From Takifugu bimaculatus (Eukaryota; Chordata; Actinopteri; Tetraodontiformes; Tetraodontidae): a DNA stretch of 64,000 nucleotides. The DNA is taken from assembly GCA_004026145.2 (NCBI GenBank), contig CP034986.1:13751804-13815803 (forward strand). The letters run 5' to 3'. Positions 13,151 to 23,945 of this stretch are shown piece after piece. The translations under genes and the position numbers were made by a program. The notes under the pieces are model-generated. The model worked only from the letters and a program-made list of their open reading frames with translations, did no database searches and was not told the origin of the DNA. Within the stretch, counting starts at the first letter, position 1; each line of letters begins with the position of its first letter.

Positions 13151-14371
13151 TTCATTAGTCACTCTCTTTGTGAGAGCATCCCCGAGGTTACGCTCTGTGC
13201 ACAGCAGCTGGCGGCGGCGGAGAAGGGGAAAGGCCGCAGCACCGCCCCTGGGACCCAACACCACACACGAAAATCTAGTGCCAAAAATTCACTAGCTTTT
13301 ATCTCCAATTGCCTGGATCTATCAGCGGGTTTTAAGGAGCGTTTCAAGTTGGTTTTTGCGTTAATTGCCGTGTGTTTTTTGACAGCATAAACACGGACGT
13401 GTAGACGACACAGCCGCAGCAGCTAAAAACACACTGAGCAGATACGTTTGCAGATGGTTTCCTCTCCGAAAGCGTGCTAGCCATGTTTTGACAGTGCAGA
13501 GAGCACTTACGGGGAGCAGCGAGCATTCCTTACTGTCAAGATGGAATTTTATCTCATCAACTGGGAGAACTGGGCCGATCACAGCGTGTTACACAGCAAA
13601 ATGGCCACGGAAGAAATAACCTGAGTTCAGACTGCAGGGTGATGATTGTGCTCCTGGTTAGAGATAAACAACCTGCTCCAACCACTCCAAAATGGTTATC
13701 AGCCCCCACCGTCGACCTGCGCAGGACCAGCGGGTGGATGGTGAAATTCTTTCATGAGTGTCACCAACTGGACCATTTCTGCTCAAACGTGAGGAAGAAG
13801 ATTGTTTTTACAGCTACTCAGAACCATCTGGGGTTCCTTCAAGCGTGAGGCCGACGCCCAGGGCTGGTTCCCATAACAACAGCGAGGTCGACCAGTCACG
13901 CCCAAACCTCGTGCTTCTCTGTAACATCCTGCCGCATTGTACAAATCATGCGCAAATAGTTCCCACCGAAACACAGGAAAGCGCCACACCAAGCACTCCC
14001 CCGCTCCGCTGCCTCATCACGCCCGATTGAGTCAAACGTTCAACAAGATCAATGCTAACACACGACTGCGCTCCTGCTGTAATATCGCACACGACGGCGG
14101 TGGACCGGGGTGCAGGTGAGGGAGGGAGAGACAAAGGTGGGGGGAGGCGGCGAGGGAGCTCAGCAGCAGCTCCTCTTAGTCCAGCGAGGAACTAAACGAG
14201 GAGAAACAACTTTATCCCTTCAGGTTTACTCAAGCGCTACAACCGTGTCATTCATCCCTGGTGAGTGTAGTTTCCATGTGTTATTTTTGACAACTTTTTC
14301 TTTGATTACATGCGCACAGACTCACAAATCCAGCCATCAGCTCCTGTCAAGTTAAACTGATTGGCGGGGTT

Positions 14372-14391
14372 GGGGGGGGGAGGGGGGGGGG
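14372..14391. repeat. Interrupted poly-G run
   Basis: Nine G, one A, then ten G. Confidence 0.9.
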
Positions 14392-15493
14392 TGCTGATGA
14401 CATCACCAGGTCAACCCCAGGAGCCAGCTTTGACTGCATCAACCAACACTCACAACACCAGGCTTTTCGACTTCTGGACACGCACTCACACACCCAAGTG
14501 AGGTTGGGGAGGGTTGTTCACAGACAACTGCAATTCTCCAGATAATTGCTGTGAGGCCGCAGCTCCCCGCAGGCAGACTTCAGCCGGGGTGAAGAAGGTC
14601 AAAGGCGGAGGTAAGGATACAACGGGCTTCATGTGAAGTCGGATTGGAGGGGAACACATTTCATGACAGAACTCAAATCTCATGATTCTAATCTGTCACA
14701 TGTCCAGTTCGCCGTCTCCTGACGACTGACTGGATTCTCCTTCGCCGTTGCTGCTTCACTCACGGCACCGTGATTCTTTTGATTCGCATAATTTTTGGAA
14801 ACAAAAAAGGCGAACAAAAAACAAGGTCAACAGAAATATTCAGTAATCTGGTTTCATGATTTAAAAAAACCATTTGAGTGGATCAGGGAGGATATTCAGA
14901 TAAATGGAATTTCTAGAGGACCTCAGATTTTGAGTTCAGAGAAAGGGTATTTTTCTGCTAGCTAACTTTGTTAGGTTGTTGGGTACATAAGTAAAATAAG
15001 TTTTTTCACTATTTTCATGGAGTCAGGTTGATCCCACCTCAGTAACCATCAGCTGATGTGTACGTTACATCAAAGCCATTGAAAAAATCTGTTGTGTGAA
15101 AATTTTGGACAAAAATGTATTAAAAAGCTTTGCCAACTGGAGAAACTTGAGCTACAATGGGGATGCTAACAAAATCACGTTTTACATTTCATCGCCGCTG
15201 CCACGATGAAGGATTTATACCAACCACCCTAAACATGAAGAACCCGATCCAGACCTATAATGTGGAAGGGATGATCAACAGAATTCAGAGAGCTTTGGTC
15301 AAAGTACATGTCTGATGCACAACAAACACAATCAATAACCTTGAAATGCAATTAAAACACAAATTTTAGACAATTCTTGCTCAAAAAAGACAGGCAGGAA
15401 ACACAGACAATGTCTCTACAGCATCCATGAGGTTGAGTCCAGAAAACCAGAGAGAATGCCTAAATTATGCCCTAATGCATTCATAAATTCCTC

Positions 15494-15690
15494 TTTATTT
15501 ATAGTGCGTCTGTTACAATCAAAATTGTCTCCAGGCGCTTTCCAGAATCCCAGGGCCTGACCCCCAACAAGCAACAGTGGCAAGGAAAAACTCCTCTTTA
15601 ACAGGAAGAAACCTTGAGCAGGACCAGGCTCATGTAGGGGGACCCTCCTGCTGATGGCTGAGAGGACAGTGGGACAACCCACAGCTCACC
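15494..15690 (+). mobile_element. Fragment of a common teleost dispersed repeat
   Basis: The segment reads CTTTATTTATAGTGCG, AATCAAAATTGTCTCCAGG, CGCTTTCCAGAATCCCAG, CAACAGTGGCAAGGAAAAAC and AACAGGAAGAAACCTTGAGC in that order. I recognise this string of words as a high-copy teleost interspersed repeat that often sits in introns and UTRs. The copy is diverged and I do not assign a class. It may extend downstream toward about 16.0 kb, but those bases are not recognisable to me. Confidence 0.7.
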
Positions 15691-16985
15691 AAACCTTCCA
15701 TTAAACTCAAACAGTGCATCCCAAAGAAAAAACTACAACAAAACAGTCCAAGGTTATGTACAAGACACCATGTCTCTCTTATATACATCGGAGAACCAGG
15801 ACGCTCATTAAATGCAACAAGAAAAGAACATCAAGACCAGGGAAAGAGAGATCGCCAAAATCAGATCACATAAACAAGAAAATCACATCATTAACTGGGA
15901 AAAGACCAAAGCCGTAAGAGAATAGTTAAAAAAACAGACACCAATGCTGGACCATGGAAGCAGTAGAAATTAGAAGTGCTCCAACTTGGCTATGAAAGAG
16001 GACGAGGGAGCGACGACCTCTGAAAGGCAGGCAGTATCGAACAGTAATCAGTAACCATTAGTTGATGTGCGCCACATCGGCACCTCGTGACCCCTCTGAT
16101 GAAGACGGAAGTACACCACTGACGCATGTCACATATGTCCCAAACAAATGACTTGCACGTCTGACACAACAGCAATAAAAAGGAAAGCTACCTGTGAAAG
16201 ATGAACAAAGACAGCAGTCTAATCTAGAAAAAATGACAAGCTTCGTGTAGTTTTGTAAGCACGATGAGTGTTTCTTAAAATATTATTTCACACCACATGA
16301 TGGTTAAAGAGTGATGAAAAGGTTTTCTTAAAGGAGCACAATGAGTTGTGTTCACGGAATATTTTAACGTACAGCTGGCGCCAATCAGCTACAGCAATCA
16401 GCCATGTTATTACTGCCTAACCGCGTAATGCTAAATGAAATTAGCATGCCACGGGGGTGGTCATGGCTTTCTCCTCCATCATTGCTTCCCCACATTCAGA
16501 TCCAAATGAGCTTACACATTTCCTCCAGCATAACCTTTTCCATCCTCCCCTATTGTACCCTGCGCCACCCCTGGCCTCCTCCCCAGCGTTAGCCAAGTGG
16601 AATAATCACCTGATACGCTCCTTGACAAAACACCACAACTGGTGTAAAGCCGGTATGAAGAGTGAATCACCAGAGTGTGAAATCTATCTATCAACCAATC
16701 TCAAGTACTCCCCGAGAATTCTCCGCTCGACACAGTTTGCCAGTGCATTTAGCGAGCCCCTGTGAAGCCAAAGAACATAGTGCGGAAGAGGAGAATACAG
16801 GCATGGCCGCACAAATGGAGTCGAAATAATAACTAAGGGAGAGAAGACAGCATTGTTACAGGACAACGGTCAAATATGATAATAAATAAATAATAATAAA
16901 TAGTAATAATCTGACTTTATTCTCTAGAATAACATTTCCCATCACAATCCTTGACTAGAGTTTAAACCTGTTGTGGTTATGTTAT
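15691..16985. other. Non-coding stretch between repeats
   Basis: AT-rich sequence with no gene recognised. The first 300 bp may be the unrecognised tail of the preceding repeat. AATAAATAATAATAAATAGTAATAA at about 16880-16905 is simple AT-rich sequence. Confidence 0.5.
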
Positions 16986-16989
16986 TCAA

Positions 16990-18022
16990 TTAAAATGTCA
17001 TTCATATTTTAGTCATTTAGCAAATGCTTTTGTCTGACTTACAGTGAGAAACACAATCAAGCCACTATGCAATTGTGACTAATGAGAATAAAATATTACG
17101 TTACAGTCCTAGACTATAGGATAAGTGCTGCTATCAACAAACGGAGCAGCTCTATGGAGAGGGAGTGAAGAGGGATACAAACAGGAGACAAGGAGAGTGG
17201 ATGTGAGTAGAGATGGCAGGAGGAAGATAAGTGCTGTTAGGAGAGCAGGTGCTCCTGTGTCTTCAGGACCGTTTTGAAGGAAGAGGGGGTTGTGCCCTCT
17301 CTGACAGAGCTCAGGATGTCGTTCCACCACTGGGAAACAGGGTATGTGAATAGTCTGGATTGTGCAAGTAAGAGGGAGTAGATCCCGTTAGCTTTCTGTA
17401 GCTCAGCATAAGTGACTTGAAATTAATGTGGGCAGCTACATGTAGTAAGCGGTTCTCGATCAGCAGTGGGGGTAGGCCCACTGGGCCCACTTCAATTGGT
17501 TGGAGACCAGATGCACCACTGCATTCTTGACCATCCAAAGCGGCTTCAACACATGCCCGTTAGAGCTTTATTGCAGCAGTCAATGCGCAAGATCACCATG
17601 GCTGGAAGCGGCAGCTGGGTGGCATGCTGGGTTTGCAACGGCAAACAGCACTGATCCTTGAGGGACCCCAGTGGGGAGCTGCTGATTAGCTGAAAGCTGA
17701 CCTTAACGTGACACCGTGAATAAACATCTGGATAGGTTAGATTGAAACCAGGAAAGTTCACTGCCAGTCAAGGAGGAGGTTCCTTGACAGGAAGTCAGCA
17801 ATTTGCTTCGGAACCACTCGCTCAATGGTCTTTGATGGGAAGAGGAGAAGCAAGACCAGACAACGGTTTTCCACTTGGATCAGAGTGAGGGAGGGTTTCT
17901 TGTGCAGAGGTGTCAGTTGAGCCTCTTTGAATGTGGATGATAAGTGAAGGGTGGGAGATACTGTCTGTAAGAGGGTGTCTGGGATGGAGTGCACTGGGCA
18001 CGTAGTTGGACGACTACGTGTC
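16990..18022 (-). mobile_element. Degenerate L2-like LINE, 3' part: reverse transcriptase C-terminal half and 3' tail
   Basis: Read on the minus strand, this is a broken LINE ORF2. From its 5' side, 18020-17762 encodes an RT N-terminal stretch with RPTTCPVHSIPDTLLQ, FKEAQLTPLHKKPSL, SKTIERVVPKQIADFLS and NLLLDWQ. GVPQGSVL follows at 17669-17646. The copy then jumps to RIDCCN (the RLDYCN box) at 17590-17570, so the palm segment carrying the catalytic YADD box is deleted. HVAAHINFKSLMLSYRKLTG (about 17440-17380) and the PELC/tail region (about 17320) follow. At about 16995-17045 the plus strand reads GTCATTTAGCAAATGCTTTTGTCTGACTTACAG, close to the 3' end typical of fish L2-group elements. Stops and frameshifts show it is dead. 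The clade call is strong, the exact family is not known. Confidence 0.85.
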
Positions 18023-18989
18023 AAAGGTTTAGACGTTTTTAGGACTTTCAGTCAGCATTTCAAACCTGTCCTGATGTCTGTTCTTGTGCTGTGAGACCCC
18101 AGCACTGCTTTTGACACAGTTGACCATCACATTCTCTTACTGAGAATAGAAAAACTACTTAAATTCATTTGGATCTTACCAATCAGATCATTCTTACTTT
18201 GTCCTATGTTAGCTAAGAATCCTCTGCTCCTTCTATAAATTATCATGGAGTTCCACAAGGTTCAATGCTTGGTCCAGTTGTGTTTATTTTATATATCACT
18301 CAGTAGTATAATCACGAGGCATTTAATAAACTTCCATTCTTATGCTGATGACACCCAATTATATTTATCGAGAGGCAGGCCAAACAGATCAGGTCCTGAC
18401 CCTCCAGGTCTGCCTCAAAGATATAAAAGCCTGGTTGAGCAGATAAAACTGCAGTTATTATACTAGGTTCAAACCCTTAGGAATATATTTCCTATGGATG
18501 TGGCCTTGCTGGGTAGCATTAACATGGCCCCCAGTTCAAGTGTAAAGAATCTTGGTGTCAAGCACATTTCAAGATCTGCCTTTTATCACCTGCACAACGT
18601 TGCTAAAGTTTGAGTTTCTGTCCCAAAGTTATGCAAAAAGATTAACCCATGCATTTACTTCTTCTAGGCTCGATTACTGCAATTCACTTGCCCACACAAG
18701 TCGAAAAAGATTCTACCAGAGGTGCTGACTAAAACCAGGAGAAGGGACCACATCGGTCCAGTATTGGCTTCTCTGCATTGCCTTCCTCTAAAACGTGTAG
18801 TAGATTTTAAAATCCTACTCGCCACATAGAAGGCTGTACATGACTTGCATCCTCTTATTTAAGTGAACTTATAACTCCTTATCATCTGACCAGAGTGCTG
18901 CACTCTCAAAACACAGGCATACTTGTAGTTCCTAGGGTTTCTAAAAGTAGGGTAGGGGGCCGAGACTTCAGCTATCAAGCCCCAGTGAG
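18023..18989 (+). mobile_element. Degenerate L2-like LINE reverse transcriptase inserted in the minus-strand LINE
   Basis: A plus-strand RT fragment truncated at both ends. Visible blocks are FDTVDHHILL (18110-18139), GVPQGSMLGP (18247-18276), INFHSYADDTQLYLS with the catalytic YADD at 18341-18352, NLGV (18548-18559), RRRDHIGPVLASLHCLPL followed by VVDFKIL (18739-18813), and a C-terminal stretch ending near 18985. GVPQGSM and YADD lie in different frames, so at least one frameshift separates them, and several stops are present. This block order is that of the L2/CR1-group RTs of fish (Maui-like). There is no recognisable 3' UTR or tail before the minus-strand element resumes. GTGTC occurs at 18018-18022 and 18990-18994 and may be a short target-site duplication. 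Confidence 0.85.
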
Positions 18990-19210
18990 GTGTCTGAAGA
19001 GCAGCTCCAAGCAAGAATGGCATCTGTGAGTAGGAGGAGTGGGAGATTGGTGATAGGTTGAAAGACCTGATCAGTGACAGATAAGCTGGGGTTGTTTAAG
19101 TAGAGGACACTGAAGTCCAAAAATGGATGACAGAAGTGTGTTAAACTCTGTAGCAAAATCATCCTGTTGTCCAGGTGGACAAGAGGACAACAGGATAATT
19201 TTGACATATA
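18990..19210 (-). mobile_element. Degenerate L2-like LINE, 5' part of the minus-strand copy
   Basis: On the minus strand this reads DDFATEFNTLLSSIFG (about 19155-19105) and then, in another frame, FQPITNLPLLLLTDAILA (about 19065-19010). In fish L2-group ORF2 proteins a DDFATFF-type block and an LTDAEV-type block lie just upstream of the SRPTTCPLDPIP block. Here the SRPTTCP block resumes at 18020, on the far side of the plus-strand LINE. The natural reading is one minus-strand element split by a later event. Frameshifts are obvious. The 5' border is unclear, and 19211-19380 may still belong to it. Confidence 0.7.
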
Positions 19211-19800
19211 GTCTTTAATTGGAGAGCTTACCAGAACAGCATGATGTTCAAAAGAGGCTTATTTCTGTGAAGGGAGTAGTGGAGCAAATATCCAATATTT
19301 AGAAATTAATACCCTGCCCAAAAGGTTGTGGAGCATGGTAGAATGTGTGACTGACGTTTTCTTGAACATCTGAGGTTCAATATATCAATATCAATCTTTA
19401 TTTATATGGCACTTTTCATACGCTAGGTAGCACAAAGTGCCTCACAAAGGATAAAAACAGCAAAGAGAACAACAGAATTAAGAAAAGGACAGACACACAC
19501 ACATGCATACAACACACTTACACACACACCCACACACATAAAGAAGCTGAGGCAAACTGAGACATGGCTGGGCACCGAGACCTGAGGCGAAGGAGACGCC
19601 ACCTTTGGAGGCCCACCAGGCCGAGGGAGGTCACGGTCCGTGACCACAGGTGGTACCGCCACAAAGACCACCCCGACCCGGACAGACTGGAGGCTCCACA
19701 CCAAAGCACAGAGCCCCCTAACCACCCAGGCCAGAGTCGACAATGGGACAGCACCCCCAGAGGTAGACCGGAAACATCTCCCAGCCTGGCAGGCCCCCAT

Positions 19801-19830
19801 GAGGAAACACCATGAGGAAACACCATGAGG
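19801..19830. repeat. 13-bp tandem repeat, about 2.5 copies
   Basis: ATGAGGAAACACC repeats, leading directly into the 90-bp array. Confidence 0.85.
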
Positions 19831-19835
19831 AGACA

Positions 19836-20115
19836 CTGGAGCTAAAAACTGAAGGACTGAAACAGTAAATGGGATAAAAGGTATAAAAGCTAAAAGCTGA
19901 GGAACTAAGAATTGGAGTAGTAAAACAGTACTAAGACTACAACAGACTAAAACAGTAAATGGGATAAAAGGTATAAAAGCTAAAAACTGAGGAACTAAGA
20001 ATTGGAGTAGTAAAACAGTACTAAGACTACAACAGACTAAAACAGTAAATGGGATAAAAGGTGTAAAGACTAAAAACTGAGAGACTAAGAACTGAGGGAG
20101 TAAAACAGTAAAAGT
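19836..20115. repeat. 90-bp tandem repeat, about three copies
   Basis: AACAGTAAATGGGATAAAAG begins at 19861, 19951 and 20041, exactly 90 bp apart. The first two units are nearly identical across their whole length (GGAACTAAGAATTGGAGTAG, ACAGTACTAAGACTACAACA). The third diverges after GGT and degrades by about 20115. The near-identity of units one and two suggests a recent tandem duplication within an old repeat. Confidence 0.95.
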
Positions 20116-21648
20116 GTCAAGTAAAATAAGGATAAGACATAAAATAAATTGAAAATAATCAGAAAATCAATTAAAGGCTTGATTAAAAAAAAGGTGTGTC
20201 TTGAGCCTCTTTTTAAAAAAACTGCTGGTTCAAACTGCTTGATGTCCACTGGACTCAATTTGAGCGACACATTGACTAACTTTGCTACACTAGATAGCCG
20301 TGAGCTTACTGGTGAAAAATTCTCCTCTGAAAATATGAATTTGGTGGCTTGTTAAAATGAAAAGGAATTTAGTAAATGACTAGCATGGGTTGTTTCCAAC
20401 TGCATTATCTTCATGTGTTCTTCCGACCTTGGAGTCAGGCACACGTTTGTGTGTCTTGTAAAAGTTTGTTTTTTGTCGAGTTAACTGAGAAAACATCACA
20501 ATGCTGACATTTTTTTATGTTGATTTTGTACACAGGCCAGAAATGTTGAGGAACCTATGAAATACACGATCTTGAAGAAAGAGATTATAGCAGAAAATAA
20601 GCCAGAATACGAAGATTTAAATGGCTTTAATGGAATAAGGGGATATGTGAATGTCCACAGGCTGGCTGCATCTCTCCACATCAAGGACGTTATCAAACCA
20701 CATGATAATCCCCCAGTGAATTACCCAGCGAGTGAAAATGATGTGACACACAGCCGAAAGCGTGCACAAAATATTTACAAAAGCCTCATAACTGGTGTGA
20801 ACGAGTCTTTTTAGCGGGACTCGGGAGGAGCACAATGGGAGGGAAGTGACCTTGCAAATAGAGGAAAAATGGGAAAGGGAGTCAGTAATTACGGGGCGGG
20901 AGGGTAAAGAAAACGAGGGAGATCGTGAATGCACGAAGAGGGATGAAGTGGGGTGGAGGGATGCAGCCATCTATTCCTCCAGATATCCACCACAATTGCA
21001 CAAACACAGCTCCGCGGTCACTCACAAAGACTGGACCGTGGCCAAGTATTTTAGCTAAAGGCACACACACGCGCACAGCGAGAGCACTTCCTGGCACGTT
21101 CAGCTGTTTATTTTTGGGCATCTCTTACTTTCACTGTGATACCCTCAAGTGGATGCGTCCCCAGAGAACGCTGGAAGGCGTGCAGATTTATTTTGGGAGG
21201 CTGGGTACGAGGTTTGTTCCCGGGTATCTGCGGGTCACATCGAGGTAGCGTTTCATGTGAGGCCGCTGTGACAAGTGTAATCTGTGTGTCTTTGCTCAGC
21301 GGGTGCAGCTGTCAAAGATATGGACGGCCACACTTGTTCTTTTATGAGTGGACCCTGTAAGCTCCTCTGGGAGCCAATGTCAGGAGAGGAGAGGAGAGCT
21401 GCAGGCCTCCAAGGACTTATGAAAGACAATATTTGTCTCATTCTCTGAAGAAAACAGAAGATGTTTGAGTGCCAACAGTGGCTCCAGGTGCAGTAGGTTC
21501 ATAAATATATTGAAGTTATGAACACTGGAGGAAACAGGAGAGAGAGAGAGAGAGGGGGAGGTCTGTGGAAGGCAACAGGACAGATTAACATAACAGTGAG
21601 AGGGGCTTTTCATGGCATTTAAGTGCTTCTCAAAAATGAGAAAACAAG

Positions 21649-21662
21649 GCCCTCTAGTGGCA
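21649..21662 (-). promoter_or_regulatory. CTCF-like motif
   Basis: The minus strand reads CCACTAGAGGGC (21660-21649), which matches the core CCASYAGRKGGC of the vertebrate CTCF consensus at all twelve positions. Occupancy cannot be judged from sequence alone. Confidence 0.4.
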
Positions 21663-23639
21663 GGTTGCAGCAAAGGTAAATATTTCTCTTTGTTCTATTA
21701 TTTTAAAATGAAACCGGTTCAGATTATTTTTCATATGCTGTCTGATAGACCCCCTATTGCTAATGCTATTATTGTACAAAATGTTTTGTTTAGGGAGATT
21801 TGGGAGGGAGAGAGCAGCCTCCAGAAGGTACGTCAAAATGTCTGAAAGGAGATAAAATCGACTGTGGCTTGAATTGTAAAGACTGAACTCCTTCACACTT
21901 TTGGACAGGTGAAAATGAACCACTTATTGGTTCATTGGCGACACTGGATTGATAGCTACAATTTTTTACGACCATTCCAGGTGATAGTGCTGATTCATCA
22001 CCTGATTACTGCCCAGGAACTGGGAATGATGGGCCATTCCTCACATGTCCCGCTGCCACAGCAGCCGTGCATTAGGCAAGGATGACGCAGAATTTCTTCC
22101 CCACGTTACCCGTTCATCTTTCCGTCTTTCTTTTTTAATTTCAACTCCTGTCATTCCTCCATCTCTCCCCTCACACCTCAGCTCTTTCTTGTCCTTGGGG
22201 GGCAGCTGAGCTTTACTTCCCCCGTTTCCCCTCTTTGACTTTGAGTTAATGTACACTGCTGCTAAAAACTGGCAAAGAGAGGGAGTATCATGACTGAGGT
22301 CCAGCTCTCTTGATATTTGCGGGACCGCCGAGCGGCAGAACATGCGAGTTTGCTCCTCAGCATGTTTGATGTCTAGACATGGTTCGGAGATAGTGAGCCA
22401 AGAGGGATCGCTCTCATAATTCACATGCTAGCTGGAGGGCAACTCACGAAAAAAAATCCTTTTCTGGTCTGGAAATTTCACGAAGGTGTTGACAGAGGCT
22501 GAAAGAGAATTGGAAACTAGCTCCTCATGAAATGGTGATGTGCCTTCATTTGATACAGCAGTTTTTCAAATGTTGTTGCCAAATCAAGCATGTCTTTATG
22601 CTTGTTTGAGAAAGTGATTTCTGTCATTTCAACTCAGAAACACAGAAGTGCTCTCTCCACTGGACATTAAAATATCGCAGACTTGAAGCTCCGTGATGTC
22701 TGACAACACACTTCACAGAGTCGGTGAGAATTCCCAGCAAATGTGCTCCAGCAAGGATGATGTAAAGAGATCAAATAAACAGAGAGGAGAAACCAAATAG
22801 ATTGGACGTCTCTGAAGAACAAGCCCAACCACAATCAAGGTCTGAGATCATCCTTGAATGGCGGCCAACTGCGGCCATCTGTCCACACACAGAGGTGTCA
22901 AAGGGCCAATTTACATAACCAGACACGCAATTTAAGGCATAAGAGTTGTCCAAACACCAGAAGTAGAAGAACTTGACTGAAATTTAAAACAATAGATTTG
23001 AACTCCAGATCTAGAAACATGAACTCTGCGCAAATATTAACATATTTCTGATACTCGAGGGGCCGGTGAGTCATACGATTTACATTTCACTTGCAGATGA
23101 ATAATATAATTAGGCTTTTGGTCCAAACGTTTAATTATTCTCAACTTGCTTATAAAGGGGTTTCTCAGAAGACAGCTTCACTTCCAGCTGCTGCAGGAAC
23201 ATCTCCCGGGTCACTCGGTGGCTTTGCAAGTTTTCGGCCACAGCATTCACAAAATGTTATCCGATTTGCACCAAAGCTCTGACTCTAAATCAATTTTCTC
23301 CTCTCTGGCTTTTTTTTAATATACTTTATCCTCCATTGCACCCTCAGCCTGAACTGTTCGTAAAGCATTGAAGTTAACTTTAGAATTTGATGTCCAGAAG
23401 GGAAGCAGTCTGGAATATTCCCTTGGCGCATTTAAAATGGCCTTTTCGGCTAAATCTGTATTATCAACCTGTTTTTTTTTTCTTTTTTTTTAAACCAGAG
23501 GCGGGGGGGAAAGAAAGGCAGATCAAAGAAAGAGCACATTTTGTCCCCCTTTGATAACTGATAGCTTTGATAACACCCCGATCTTCAGTCATTTAACTTC
23601 TAAAACTGTGATTTTCTTGAAACTTTCCATTATTTTCTC

Positions 23640-23945
23640 ATTTATTTGCCATATTTGAGTGGATTTCTGTTGTAATTTCAAATATTTGATGTTCAGTTGC
23701 CGTGTCACAATAGAGAGAGGACTGGAGGAAAAGAAACGGCTGGACGAAAGAGATGGTTGGTGCTAAAGGAAGCCATTGGACTTGCCAATTTATTTAATGT
23801 CAACTGTGGGGAATGTAATTTTTCTTTGGGTACAGAATATAACATTCACAACTTATTTCACCCTGTGGGGGAACTTGAATTTCCAAACCCAATTTCATCC
23901 GCTGAGCGATTCCATTCACTCCCACAAATGTCAGCCCGATGGTGA
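23640..23945. promoter_or_regulatory. AT-rich island resembling a conserved non-coding element
   Basis: Contains CCAATTTATTTAATGTCAAC, GGAATGTAATTTTTC, ACATTCACAACTTATTTCACC and CCCAATTTCATCC without simple repeats. Overlapping open frames carry no domain. Texture-based call. Confidence 0.2.

Larger units (their letters stand above)
10322..15410. other. Non-coding stretch, no gene recognised
   Basis: The stretch holds one fragment of a dispersed fish repeat (10836-10869), an AT-rich part at about 11.86-12.8 kb rich in ATTAAT and TAATTA words, a small island at 13035-13150 and G-rich runs at 14372-14391. Overlapping open frames at 11.0-11.8 kb on both strands show no domain signature. Confidence 0.6.
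19384..20300 (+). mobile_element. Non-autonomous fish repeat with GC-rich core and internal tandem array
   Basis: It starts with ATCAATCTTTATTTATATGGC, ACTTTTCATACGC and AGCACAAAGTGCCTCAC, a start typical of a common fish repeat. An imperfect CA stretch (19492-19540), a GC-rich block (19560-19800), a tandem 90-bp array (19836-20115) and AAAAAAAGGTGTGTCTTGAGCC (20188-20209) follow, the last also a familiar word in this repeat type. The open frames on both strands of the GC-rich block have no domain. I cannot name the family, and the right border is approximate. Confidence 0.6.

Noticed and set aside
19423..19836. Long open frames on both strands of the GC-rich block
   Set aside because: They lie inside a repeat. 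High GC lengthens frames by chance, and no transposase, RT or other motif is visible.
22885..22905. CAGAGGTGTCAAA word resembling a hAT transposon terminus
   Set aside because: No matching inverted terminus or 8-bp target duplication was found nearby.
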